DNA of 64,000 nt from G963668185 sp965237445 (lineage in GTDB: Bacteria; Chloroflexota; Dehalococcoidia; Lucifugimonadales; G963668185). A program made the position numbers and the translations under genes. Shown here piece by piece: positions 1 through 7,560 of the stretch. Positions within the stretch are counted from its first letter, which is position 1; each line of letters starts with the position of its first letter. A model generated the notes under the pieces. It had not been told where the DNA came from and searched no databases. It was given only the letters and a program-made list of their open reading frames with translations. The DNA lies in assembly GCA_965237445.1 (NCBI GenBank), contig OZ250142.1:496001-560000 (forward strand), in the 5' to 3' direction.

Positions 1-11
1 TAACATGTCAG

Positions 12-112
12 TTGCTACACGACTCCGCACCGTGATGAAGTGCCTCCGCTCAAGAGGCTACTGGACGTGTCGTATGCCTCTTACGGCTTCTCACGGGGCC
101 GTCGTGTAGCAA
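12..112. repeat. Inverted repeat near the window's left edge
   Basis: The 12-mer ttgctacacgac at 12-23 is perfectly complementary to 101-112. A second shorter stem (agaggc at 53-58 with gcctct at 76-81) is nested inside. This could be a hairpin RNA, a terminator-like structure or a miniature element. No coding sequence is evident over it and no T-tract follows, so a simple Rho-independent terminator is not well supported. The structure itself is directly visible; its role is unknown. Confidence 0.6.
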
Positions 113-208
113 TGACACTCCATTGCCGTAGGGGGCCTCTCATGCAACTCTCCATTCGCCCACTCTTCCACCACCAAAGGTCGCCTGCTATCGAAAAGGG
201 GGCCCGAG

Positions 209-604
209 GTGTCGTCTAACAATCCCAACACCCAGGCGCAGTATTACGCCAGCTACGTTGCAGAACGACTAAGCAACGGCGCTCCCAAGGACCAGCTCGT
301 CAAGGGCCTGGTTCAGAACGGCATGACTCCCGAAGAGGCTGTGCAGTTCATCGACTACGTTGAGGACGTTCAACGCCGGGAACGACGCCGGGAACGACGC
401 CGGGACGGCATGTCAACTTCAATCTTCGGTATTATCCTGGCATCGGTGGGCGGCGGCATCTATCTTGCAACCAACTATTTCTTCACCTTTCCGGGAGGTG
501 TCGCGGTATTGCCCTGGGGGCTGATCGCGTGGGGCGGCTGGCAGATGTTCAAGGGCCTGAACGTTGTCCTAGACAACCAGCAGCCCAAGCAGCCGCGCCT
601 CTAG
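209..604 (+). CDS. Small membrane protein with N-terminal SHOCT-like helix and two TM segments
   Basis: A 131-residue protein of unknown function. The first 55 residues are soluble and helical, with a short GxTPEEA-type turn. An arginine-rich linker (about 55-66) follows, encoded by roughly three copies of a 12-bp repeat around 374-405. Two hydrophobic segments (about 70-90 and 95-116) then predict a small inner-membrane protein with its basic linker inside. The start is GTG at 209. The next gene starts 45 bp downstream on the same strand, so the two may be co-transcribed. I do not recognise the family with certainty; the N-terminal pattern only resembles short oligomerisation modules. Confidence 0.65.
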   Translation: MSSNNPNTQAQYYASYVAERLSNGAPKDQLVKGLVQNGMTPEEAVQFIDYVEDVQRRERRRERRRDGMSTSIFGIILASVGGGIYLATNYFFTFPGGVAVLPWGLIAWGGWQMFKGLNVVLDNQQPKQPRL

Positions 605-649
605 CCGTTGACCTCGCGGGCACACTGACCAGTCGACGAGAGTCACCCG

Positions 650-1159
650 GTGTCAAGGAACAGGCGTCCTCATCGCCGGCCGCGCAGGCGATTCAACCTG
701 AGACTCCGGGACTTCGTGGCGTTCGGCCTGGGCGTCGTCGCCGGTGCGGGCCTCATCATCCTACTGCCCGGACTGCGCGACAGCGTTGACGGCATCGAAG
801 TGTCACTTGGCGGCGCGCCCGATGAGGTCGTCATCACTACAGCCGGCGAAATGGTCTCGATGTACAACGACAACGTGTTCGCCGCCGACGCCCGCTACCT
901 GGACAAGAAGATACACATTACCGGCAAGGTATTGGGCATCGGGCGCAATGAGTCTGATGGGACAAACATAGTGAGCCTTATAGGAACCGAGCCTTTCTCG
1001 CTGGGGTGGGTCAACTGCCTGTTCGACGACCGGGATCGCGACGAGTTTTCGAGCCTAAGGGAGAACCTGGTCGTAACGGTCCTGGGAGTGGGAGGCGGAG
1101 ACGAGGCAAGGGCCGGCCTGACCATCAGGGATTGCAAACTGGTGAAAATCCACCCATGA
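650..1159 (+). CDS. Membrane-anchored OB-fold (tRNA_anti-like) protein
   Basis: A 169-residue protein with an arginine-rich cytoplasmic N-terminus (residues 1-18), one strong membrane anchor (about 22-42) and an extracytoplasmic domain. The pattern 'YLDKKIHITGKV' followed by alternating beta strands and an 'NLVVTVLG' strand resembles the tRNA_anti-like OB-fold family, found in many secreted or anchored bacterial proteins. The start chosen is GTG at 650, just before the basic stretch. It follows the preceding small membrane protein on the same strand. The ligand is unknown; the OB assignment is an inference from strand pattern, not from a diagnostic motif. Confidence 0.6.
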   Translation: MSRNRRPHRRPRRRFNLRLRDFVAFGLGVVAGAGLIILLPGLRDSVDGIEVSLGGAPDEVVITTAGEMVSMYNDNVFAADARYLDKKIHITGKVLGIGRNESDGTNIVSLIGTEPFSLGWVNCLFDDRDRDEFSSLRENLVVTVLGVGGGDEARAGLTIRDCKLVKIHP

Positions 1160-1560
1160 GACTTCTGCTCTCCTGGGCCTTCGCGGTGACGTGCTGCAAG
1201 TCCCCGCGCGGAGACTCCCTGTCGCCATGCCGGTTTCGGCTAGGCATCTCTGCCAGCTTGACGGCAGGCCAACCAACTAGGGATCCCCAACCACCCAACT
1301 GCGTCACGACTCTACTGCCCCTGTTGGCTTCGGGTGCGCCGTCATAAGTATGAGGGTGAATGGGCGAAAAGCTGCCTGGGCAATGCCGCTGCCCTGAAAA
1401 TGATGCCCATCAGAAAAAACCCAGCTTTTTGCCATATTTACAACGCTTTTTGGCAACTTTCGGGCGCTATTCGGGAAGTATTAGGGGCTAAATGCTCGCA
1501 TTATGGGGGCGGTTCGTAGCTGGCCCGAACGATTTAGCCCCCAAAACGTTGTAGACGCCC
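1160..1560. other. Gene-free stretch with a long-loop inverted repeat
   Basis: No convincing coding sequence is present between the OB-fold gene and the structured region that follows. The decamer ggggctaaat at 1484-1493 is repeated inverted at 1532-1541 (atttagcccc), separated by 38 bp that include a G-rich stretch. An AT-rich tract (about 1562-1576) lies immediately downstream and could serve as a promoter for a transcript entering the structured region. Short open frames here have neither ribosome binding sites nor protein-like composition. Confidence 0.5.
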
Positions 1561-1641
1561 TCTTATATTATATAAAAGAGGGGCCAAGGGTGCTCGCCAT
1601 GGCAGGAGGACCCTTGGAAGACAGTGTACGACGATCGCGCG

Positions 1642-1893
1642 AGGCGCGACCCCCGGGCGGCGCTCTGAGACCAAGGCGAGATGTCGTAAGGGTGACGGTA
1701 GGTGGGAGGCGAGCCAGGGAGTCGGAGTGAGAGGCGGGCTGACATGCTGCCGGAGTCGAAGTGTGAGCGACTCCCTCCGGGGGAGAGTCCGGAGGCCGGT
1801 ATGTCCTGACCCGACCGAGGTCAGCGTTAACGCCCCTGGTCCGGTCCACCTCTATGGCGACACCCCTCCCATGGAGATGCGGGGGTCGCGCCT
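1642..1893 (+). ncRNA. Candidate multi-stem structured RNA
   Basis: Nested complementarity is directly visible. A 14-bp perfect outer stem joins 1642-1655 to 1880-1893. Inside it are a 6-bp stem (1700-1705/1847-1852), a 9-bp stem (1716-1724/1768-1776) and two hairpins (about 1775-1780/1789-1794 and 1806-1811/1819-1824). The helices are mutually nested apart from a two-base competition near 1775, as expected of a folded RNA and not of random GC-rich DNA. No RNase P, tmRNA, SRP or group II intron signature is present. A HEARO/omega-RNA-like element is one possibility for a Chloroflexota genome, but no IscB/IsrB gene is nearby. Plus-strand transcription is assumed from the small genes downstream. 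Confidence 0.5.
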
Positions 1894-2290
1894 ACATGCA
1901 GTGCGTATCGACGCCGACATCCTCCACGACGGGCGCACGAAGGACGTTGGGCGATCCGCGGACATCCGGACGTGGTTGCGTCGCAATGCTCCCACAGTCG
2001 AACTCCAGGACCTGCAGACCGGTAGCAGGCTATGTCATAGAGGTGCCCCTGGCGTCGGTTGGCTGACCGCATGCGGCTTGCGTATAGGCCGTACTTGCGC
2101 CGGTCACTCGATGCGCTAGTCGAGTGCGAGCCAGAGCATAGCTACGGATAGACGCTCTGGAGTGCTATTGTCGCGTCAGTGTGAGGCGGTGAAGGCGGCC
2201 GGGTCGAGTCGTATGAAGAGAGGACCTATACAGAAGGCCGGTAGGGTTGGCCGGAAGGGTTATATATCTTGCTATGCTTGAGCCAAGCAC
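1894..2290. other. Gene-free continuation with two tandem hairpins
   Basis: No supported gene. Two adjacent perfect 7-bp hairpins stand out: cactcga/tcgagtg at 2105-2111/2120-2126 and ccagagc/gctctgg at 2131-2137/2154-2160. They may be the 3' part of the structured transcript that begins near 1642, or separate elements. The open frame running across part of this stretch is interrupted in structure by the stems and has no family resemblance. Confidence 0.45.
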
Positions 2291-2305
2291 CGCAGGGAGA
2301 TGTGA

Positions 2306-2524
2306 TTGGGAAACTACAGGCCGCCGGTACATGGCCTGCCGCCGCGTTACCGGTTGAAGTACAGGGTCCGGCTCAACATGGAGGACCGGCCGCGAGCAGT
2401 CGTCGTGTCGCACCCTGAGATACAGCTAAGCCTCGATCATATGCTGAGGGACATGGCACGCCGCGCCCGACAGGCGAAGAGGAAGGCCATAGAACGGGAG
2501 GCAGGGAATGCGCACACTCGTTGA
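2306..2524 (+). CDS. Small basic protein, unrecognised
   Basis: A 72-residue, strongly basic candidate protein starting at TTG 2306, with a GGGAG-like ribosome site about 8 bases upstream. The C-terminal third is a positively charged helix (Arg/Lys/Ala-rich), preceded by a strand-like stretch, which could suit a nucleic-acid-binding role. Its TGA overlaps the TTG of the next frame (2521-2524), an arrangement typical of translational coupling. I do not recognise a family, and the unusual start keeps confidence low. Confidence 0.4.
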   Translation: MGNYRPPVHGLPPRYRLKYRVRLNMEDRPRAVVVSHPEIQLSLDHMLRDMARRARQAKRKAIEREAGNAHTR

Positions 2525-2928
2525 GAAGCTCCAGGAGCGGCAACGCCGCCCCAAACTCCGGCAGACCAACTTCTGGGATAGGGGACGACCTTAACGACCG
2601 CCTGGTGAGCGCGTCAGCGCGCTTCGACGTGGGCAGCAAGTCTCTCCTCGTGCGCGTGTTGCTCGAGGACGCCCTCGACCGGCTTGAAAGGATGCACGAA
2701 GATGCATCGCCGTCGGGGTCGTGGACCGTGGAGGTCGAGACCGGGTATGAGACCGCCCGCATGCTCGTGTTGGCAGAGGACAGGGCAGAGGCCGTTGGGG
2801 TGCTGGACACATGGCTTGAGGGCAAGACGCCGGCGACATACTCCGTCGACTCGATGGAGCCCCACGAAGGCCCTCGCGTCCTGTTCATGGAGCGCAGGCC
2901 CAGAAGTGCGGCTCAAGGCATGGCTTAG
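2521..2928 (+). CDS. Small protein with ribbon-helix-helix-like segment, unrecognised
   Basis: A 135-residue candidate overlapping the previous stop by 4 bases. Residues about 24-55 (a 'DLNDRLVSASARFDVGSKS' strand-turn followed by an 'LLVRVLLEDAL' helix) resemble the ribbon-helix-helix pattern of small DNA-binding or antitoxin proteins. The remainder is a mixed alpha/beta region with no motif I know. Third codon positions are GC-rich as in coding DNA. An alternative 28-residue frame starts at 2508, so the translation start is uncertain. Neighbouring small genes and mobile DNA suggest an accessory island. Confidence 0.45.
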   Translation: MRSSRSGNAAPNSGRPTSGIGDDLNDRLVSASARFDVGSKSLLVRVLLEDALDRLERMHEDASPSGSWTVEVETGYETARMLVLAEDRAEAVGVLDTWLEGKTPATYSVDSMEPHEGPRVLFMERRPRSAAQGMA

Positions 2929-2934
2929 AGAAGG

Positions 2935-3285
2935 ATGTGTGTGGACATGGGGAACGGTGAACACTGTTCAGCTGTCCATGCCCGTGAGGGCGATCTCGCA
3001 CGGTCGGCGCCGGAGGCCGAAAGACGGGGGTTCGATGCGACCGACGCCACCCTGATCGGCGGGTCGCCGGCGTTCGTGGTGGAAGAGGAGGCCGGGGAAG
3101 AGGCGGATGCTGCGGCGTCGTTCCCCAGGTCGCAGGTCGAGATGGACAAGCAGACTGTGGATGCCGACGGCCCTCTGTTCGACGAGAAGGACGCGGTCGA
3201 CGTGGAACTCTCACTGCCCGCTGATAGGGCAGGTTCCACGGCTCTGGACGATGACAGGTCGCCGTTCGAGCGGCGCGGCCTCTGA
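2935..3285 (+). CDS. Acidic low-complexity small protein, unrecognised
   Basis: A 116-residue, very acidic candidate (many Asp/Glu/Ala, a run of Glu around 50-56) beginning at 2935, six bases after the previous stop. It has no transmembrane segment, signal peptide or known catalytic motif. Acidic composition and position after two small genes could mean a DNA-mimic or chaperone-like accessory protein, but that is speculation. Its three-gene context (basic, RHH-like, acidic) directly downstream of the candidate RNA is what makes it worth noting. Confidence 0.4.
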   Translation: MCVDMGNGEHCSAVHAREGDLARSAPEAERRGFDATDATLIGGSPAFVVEEEAGEEADAAASFPRSQVEMDKQTVDADGPLFDEKDAVDVELSLPADRAGSTALDDDRSPFERRGL

Positions 3286-3936
3286 GTACGGGCTCGCTGC
3301 AGTCTCACTGCGGAGACCCTCGGACTTCGGTCCATGTTGTCAGCGTTCGCCTTTCGTTGAATGCGATGCTGGCGTAGAGCTCCACTGCGAAGGAACCATC
3401 GCGATGCGCGTCAGTCACGTAGTCGTTTCGACGACTAAGCTTGCCAGGCTCCCCCAGCCAAGGGTGCACGGGACCAAAAGCCTCAGCCTCCTCCGCAAAC
3501 GAACGTCTAGCGACACCCACGGAGTTGCTGCCAGAAAGCTCCTTCTTAGCTATGATTGTGGACCGTCGTATACAGCTTACGGCGCCGTTAGGAAGGCAGG
3601 GGTCTAGCGACGGGCCATTGGCATGGCCTCAAGGTATGACATGAAAGCTAGTGCCTGTCTCTGGAATTGTCGTGTAAAGCCGTAGCAAGGCTTCCAAAAT
3701 ACTCTGAATCGCTACGTGGATCCACCAAGCAATAGCAATCCGATTGAGCCAAGAACGAACAGCCATGTTGCATCGACTCGTTTCATCATAGCTGTGGCTG
3801 TAAAGGCATCGCAGTTCCTATAGTGGTCCCCAATTCATCTCGCAACCCCAGTCCACTTCTTTGCCAAGCTAAAGTGTGATACCGGGGCAATCTATGAACG
3901 TCACAGACTTGTTGGGTCTACGATGCCGACCGTCGT
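3286..3936. other. Intergenic stretch upstream of the IS3-type element
   Basis: About 650 bp with no supported gene. The short open frames on both strands lack ribosome sites and protein-like composition. Composition is less GC-biased than the surrounding operons, consistent with decayed or horizontally acquired DNA. Its right boundary is set by the IS terminal repeat at 3937. Confidence 0.5.
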
Positions 3937-3997
3937 GATCTGCCCCCAAGAATGGGCCCAAGACCGATGTTAGTCTTGCGCCGCAAAGGAGGGCGAA

Positions 3998-4270
3998 ATG
4001 GCCGGGAGAAGACACACACCAGAGCAGGTGAGCGACAAGCTGAGATAGGCTGAGGTGGCCGTAACCGAGGGCAGCACAGTCGCACAGGCCGCCCGCCGGA
4101 TAGGAGTGACTGAGCAGACCTTCTACTGGTGGCGCACCGGGTATGGGGGCCTCAGGATCGACCTAGCCAGACGCTTGAAGCGTCTGGAGTCGGAGAACAG
4201 CCGCCTGAAGAGCGCGGTGGTGAACCTGACACTGGACAACCAGATACTGAGCGACGTGCCTGCAGGGTGT
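3998..4270 (+). pseudogene. IS3 transposase OrfA remnant
   Basis: OrfA starts at ATG 3998 after an AAGGAGGG ribosome site and reads MAGRRHTPEQ before an in-frame TAG at 4046-4048. After the stop it continues with the HTH ('AARRIGVTEQTFYWWR') and the leucine-zipper region ('RLKRLESENSRLKS') that oligomerise OrfA in this family. The frame runs without its own stop into the OrfB area, where a deletion has fused the two. Family-level identification is firm; the gene cannot make an intact product unless the stop is bypassed. Confidence 0.75.
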
Positions 4271-5050
4271 TGGGTCATCCTCTGTCCACACAGCGCTACG
4301 AGCCGAGCCCTGTGGACGACGAGAAGGCGCTGCCGTAGGAGATCGTGGAGGTGGCCAATCAGTTCGGCAGGTACGGCTGCCGTAGGATCACCGCACTTAT
4401 GAGGCATCGTGGCAGCCACGTGAACCACAATCGGCTCGAGAGGATATGGCGACGGGAAGGACTGAAGGTACCGGCGAAGCAGCCCAGGAGAGGGCGACTA
4501 TGGCAAAAATGACGGCTCCTGTGTGCGGTTGCGGCCTGAGTCGAAGGACCACGTGTGGGTCTACGACTTCGTGCAGATCAGGCTCCATGATGGCACAGGA
4601 GTGCGGCTGCTGACCGTAATGGACGAATACACCAGGGAGTGTCTGGCGATCAGGGCTGACCGCAGCATACGGTCTGCCGATATGATAGAGGTGCTCGCCG
4701 GGTTGATGATGATCAGGGGAGTGCCGGACCATATTCGCTCGGACAACGGACCGGAGTTCACGGCCAGGGCAGTGCGTGATTGGCATGGAAGAGTGGGAGC
4801 CTGGATGCTCTACATCGAGCCTGGGTCACCATGGGAGAATGGCTACATAGAGAGTTTCAACGGTAAGCTGAGGGACGAGTTGCCGGACAGGGAGATCTTC
4901 TACACGTTGCTGGAGGTGAGGGTGCTGACGGAGCGGTACAGACGGACCTACAACCGGGTCAGACCGCACAGCTCCCTGGGCTACAGGCCGCCGGCGCCGG
5001 AGACCTTCCAGCCTGCTGACCCCCTCCCAGTCCTTGTCGGACTAACTTAA
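4271..5050 (+). pseudogene. IS3 transposase OrfB remnant (rve/DDE integrase)
   Basis: The N-terminal HTH_21-type part ('YGCRRITALMRHRG', 'NHNRLERIWRREGLK') is readable around 4340-4500 but carries an in-frame TAG after 'DDEKALP'. It then shifts frame near 4510 into the open 4523-5050 frame. That frame holds the catalytic core: the first Asp in 'WVYDFV', the second in 'RSDNGPEF' and the Glu in 'ENGYIESFNGKLRDE', ending with the IS3-typical 'YNRVRPHSSLGYRPP'. Several independent lesions mean the copy is old and inactive. Confidence 0.8.
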
Positions 5051-5178
5051 CGAGTGCTCCAGACCTTGTCCAAATGCTTGTCTGGCTAACATAGACGGTG
5101 GTATAAGGATCAGGGGCAGGTCTTGTTGTTGTTCCACGATTATGTCAGTAGCTAATTGTTCAGCGAAAATGTCCATCC

Positions 5179-5874
5179 ATGAAGGATGTGACATTGAAAC
5201 AGGTCAGACTCACGTACACGATACAGTGTGACTTTGACGACACGATCACGGTCAACAATGTCAGTGAAGAACTGCGGAAGACCTATGCCTCTGAAGAATG
5301 GCGCGGTACTGAAGAAGGATACAAGGCCGGCCATTTCAGCGTTGAGGAGAGCAACCGCCGCCAGTTTGCCCTGATCCGGGCCACGGAAGAGCAGATAGAA
5401 CAGCATGTCATCAAGACAACCGTCGTGAGACCCGGGTTTTCAGCATTTGTGGAGTACTGCCAGGGGAAGGGAATTCAGTTGGTGGTGGTCAGCAGCGGAG
5501 TGGACCTGTATATAGACCCCATATTGCGCAATTTAGGACTCGACGATTTGGAACGATATTCTGGCACGGGTCAGGTTAGCAACCATGGCGTAACCCTGGG
5601 CTACACCGATCCTTTTGAGGCTCCGTTGGAGGAGGGCTTCAAGCGGGCGCATGTTCTGTTCTTGAAGCAAAGGCAACGGCCAGTGGTCTATATCGGCGAC
5701 GGAGCATCTGACATTGCGCCCGCCGCAGCGGCAGACTTCGTTATCGCGAGAAGCACCCTTGCGGAGTCTTATCGCTCCAGATCCCTTCCTCACTTTAGGT
5801 TCCATGATTTTCATGACGTCCTGCGTATCGTGAAGCACCACCTCGTGGGGGCAAGCAGTACCGCGGAACCGTAG
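5179..5874 (+). CDS. HAD-superfamily phosphatase (MtnX/SerB-like)
   Basis: A 231-residue HAD phosphatase. Motif I is 'CDFDDT' (nucleophile and acid Asp, residues about 15-20), motif II is the 'VVVSSG' strand, and motif IV is 'YIGDGASD'. The cap insertion and length match the HAD-IB group that includes phosphoserine phosphatase and MtnX-like enzymes. It lies 164 bp upstream of the cytidylyltransferase and CDP-alcohol transferase genes. In inositol-phosphate solute pathways a phosphatase removes the terminal phosphate, so the context suggests that role, but the substrate cannot be read from sequence. Methylthioribulose-pathway use is the alternative; no mtn gene is adjacent. Confidence 0.75.
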   Translation: MKDVTLKQVRLTYTIQCDFDDTITVNNVSEELRKTYASEEWRGTEEGYKAGHFSVEESNRRQFALIRATEEQIEQHVIKTTVVRPGFSAFVEYCQGKGIQLVVVSSGVDLYIDPILRNLGLDDLERYSGTGQVSNHGVTLGYTDPFEAPLEEGFKRAHVLFLKQRQRPVVYIGDGASDIAPAAAADFVIARSTLAESYRSRSLPHFRFHDFHDVLRIVKHHLVGASSTAEP

Positions 5875-6038
5875 CTAGGCGTCAAGCCACCAATTCGACA
5901 ATCGTCGGTTGCGCCTGTCTTCTCGCGCACTTTATCCGTATTCACGGAAGTCCCGCCGATAACAACGTCATTCGGCGTACGCCGTAGAATCTTGTAGCCA
6001 CACGTCAAGAACTGCTCTATAAAGGAGATTGTAAATAT

Positions 6039-6761
6039 ATGAAGGGTGTCATACTAGCCGCAGGATATGGAAGACGATTTGGTCTAGGCGAAGGGCGTCT
6101 CCACAAGCTTCTACTTCGTATAGGCAACCGCGCGGTCATCGACTACACCCTGGAGGCGTTTGGCAAGGCAGGGATCAGTGACGTTGCAATGGTTGTAGGC
6201 TATCGTGCCGAGCTGCTGCGAGACTACTGTGGCGACGGCGCCCGCCACGGTATCCACCTCGAGTACCTGTTTAACCCCCAGTACGAAAAGGGAAACGCAC
6301 TCTCTCTCAATACAGCGAAGTCCTTCACCCAGGAAGAGCCGTTCTTGGTTTCTATGGGAGACCACCTAGTCTCTCCTGAACTGCTGTCCAGGATGCTAGC
6401 GCCCACAACCGATTCCAGTGCCCTGGCTGTAGACTTCAGCCCAGATACCCACGACAGCGAAGATGCGACACGGGTGCGCGTGGACTCCGAGGGCTGCATC
6501 AACCGCATAGGGAAAGACCTACACGAATGGGACGGCATCGACGCCGGCGTGTTCCGGCTGACTCCAGCCATCTACGAAGCTATCACGGTGGTGGCACGTG
6601 AGCAGCGAGATGAGTATCAGATCAGCGAGGCCGTTACTTGGATGATCAGCCAAGGATATCGCCTCGATGCGTGCGACATCTCCGGATGCTTCTGGCAGGA
6701 CGTGGATACCTGGGAAGACCTTCACCATGCTATGGCGGTTCTGGTGGAGACGCCGCTTTGA
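6039..6761 (+). CDS. Inositol-1-phosphate cytidylyltransferase-like nucleotidyltransferase
   Basis: A 240-residue NTP-transferase fold. The nucleotide-binding signature 'VILAAGYGRRF' (residues about 4-14) is followed by 'HKLLLRIGNRAVIDYTLEAF', the acidic metal site 'VSMGDHLVSP', and a C-terminal 'FWQDVDTWEDL' typical of the CTP:inositol-1-phosphate cytidylyltransferase (IPCT) group. AAGGAG lies upstream of ATG 6039. The stop overlaps the TTG start of the next gene, a CDP-alcohol phosphotransferase; IPCT and that enzyme are often fused or paired to make di-myo-inositol phosphate. A CTP:phosphocholine or other sugar nucleotidyltransferase is the alternative. Confidence 0.8.
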   Translation: MKGVILAAGYGRRFGLGEGRLHKLLLRIGNRAVIDYTLEAFGKAGISDVAMVVGYRAELLRDYCGDGARHGIHLEYLFNPQYEKGNALSLNTAKSFTQEEPFLVSMGDHLVSPELLSRMLAPTTDSSALAVDFSPDTHDSEDATRVRVDSEGCINRIGKDLHEWDGIDAGVFRLTPAIYEAITVVAREQRDEYQISEAVTWMISQGYRLDACDISGCFWQDVDTWEDLHHAMAVLVETPL

Positions 6762-7366
6762 ACGTTGCATACGACGGTTTTGTCTCCCAGCACATCAATC
6801 GAAGATTTTCCCGGCCTATAGCCAAGTTGGTGGCGTACACCCCGGTAACTCCCAATCAGGTCTCTTTGCTCAGTTTTGTCATCGCTCTGGGGTCACTTGC
6901 ACTATTCCTCAACGACCATCCTTCGTGGGCAGGCGGAGCCGTTCAAGCGTCTTCAATCGTTGACGGCGTAGACGGAGACCTGGCACGCCGTAAGAGCATG
7001 GCGACGCCGTTCGGCGGCTTCTTTGACGCCCTCCTTGACCGGTACTCCGACGTAGCCATACTTGGAGGGTTGACCTACTGGTCTGTCACCTTTGAGGAGC
7101 GGTTGGCACCCGAATCTACGGTCATCATCGGCGTGTTGGCTATTGTGGGTGCGCTAATGATCAGCTATAGCCGTGCGCGGGCGGAGGCCTCTTTGGGGTT
7201 CACCTTCCAAGGGGTAGCCGGGAACCTGGCATCCAGGGACTCACGGCTGCTGATTGTGATGATCGGGGCGATCTCGGGGCAGGGGCTGGCCTGTCTGGCG
7301 TTGATCGCTGTCCTGTCAAACAGCATGGTCCTCTGGCGGTTGGCTGTGGCTCGAAGCCGTTCCTGA
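6758..7366 (+). CDS. CDP-alcohol phosphotransferase, DIPPS-like
   Basis: About 202 residues if started at the TTG at 6758, which overlaps the upstream TGA by 4 bases and gives the natural N-terminus 'NVAYDGFVSQHINRR'. The catalytic signature DG-x2-AR-x8-G-x3-D-x3-D is complete ('DGDLARRK' ... 'GGFFDALLDRYSD'), and several hydrophobic segments follow. Downstream of an IPCT-like gene this best fits a di-myo-inositol-phosphate-phosphate synthase or an inositol-phospholipid synthase. A membrane location is expected. The first hydrophobic helix region is short compared with fused IPCT/DIPPS enzymes. Confidence 0.78.
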   Translation: MNVAYDGFVSQHINRRFSRPIAKLVAYTPVTPNQVSLLSFVIALGSLALFLNDHPSWAGGAVQASSIVDGVDGDLARRKSMATPFGGFFDALLDRYSDVAILGGLTYWSVTFEERLAPESTVIIGVLAIVGALMISYSRARAEASLGFTFQGVAGNLASRDSRLLIVMIGAISGQGLACLALIAVLSNSMVLWRLAVARSRS

Positions 7367-7560
7367 GGAACAGGAACGTCATGTCGACAAGGCGCCAGGG
7401 GAACTGAGCGACGCCTTTGACAGGAATGTGTCCACGAAACTGGACAAGATTGAGAATCTTCACGTTGAGGTTCATCCTAGAACTTTGACGACATTCTGAT
7501 TCCAGTCCGCCTCAGCCATGACCCAGCCACGAGCCGTCTGTCAAGCAACTGTGTTGAATT

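Larger units (their letters stand above)
3937..5122 (+). mobile_element. Decayed IS3-family insertion sequence
   Basis: About 1.19 kb, the usual length for an IS3-family element, bounded by imperfect inverted ends: gatctgcccc at 3937-3946 and ggggcaggtc at 5113-5122 (reverse complement gacctgcccc, 9 of 10 matching). Between them lie an orfA-like HTH/leucine-zipper gene and an orfB-like rve/DDE integrase gene, both disrupted by stop codons, a deletion and a frameshift. No clear target-site duplication is visible in the flanks. Exact ends could be off by one or two bases. Confidence 0.75.

Noticed and set aside
1642..1893. RNase P RNA, tmRNA, SRP RNA or group II intron
   Set aside because: The diagnostic conserved segments of these RNAs are absent; only generic stems are present.
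1334..2119. Several short open frames on both strands
   Set aside because: They overlap the nested stems, lack ribosome sites and look like no known family; an RNA explains the sequence better.
1560..3290. IscB/IsrB or TnpB gene belonging to an omega-RNA
   Set aside because: No RuvC or HNH motif is found in any frame; the omega-RNA idea remains only a hypothesis.
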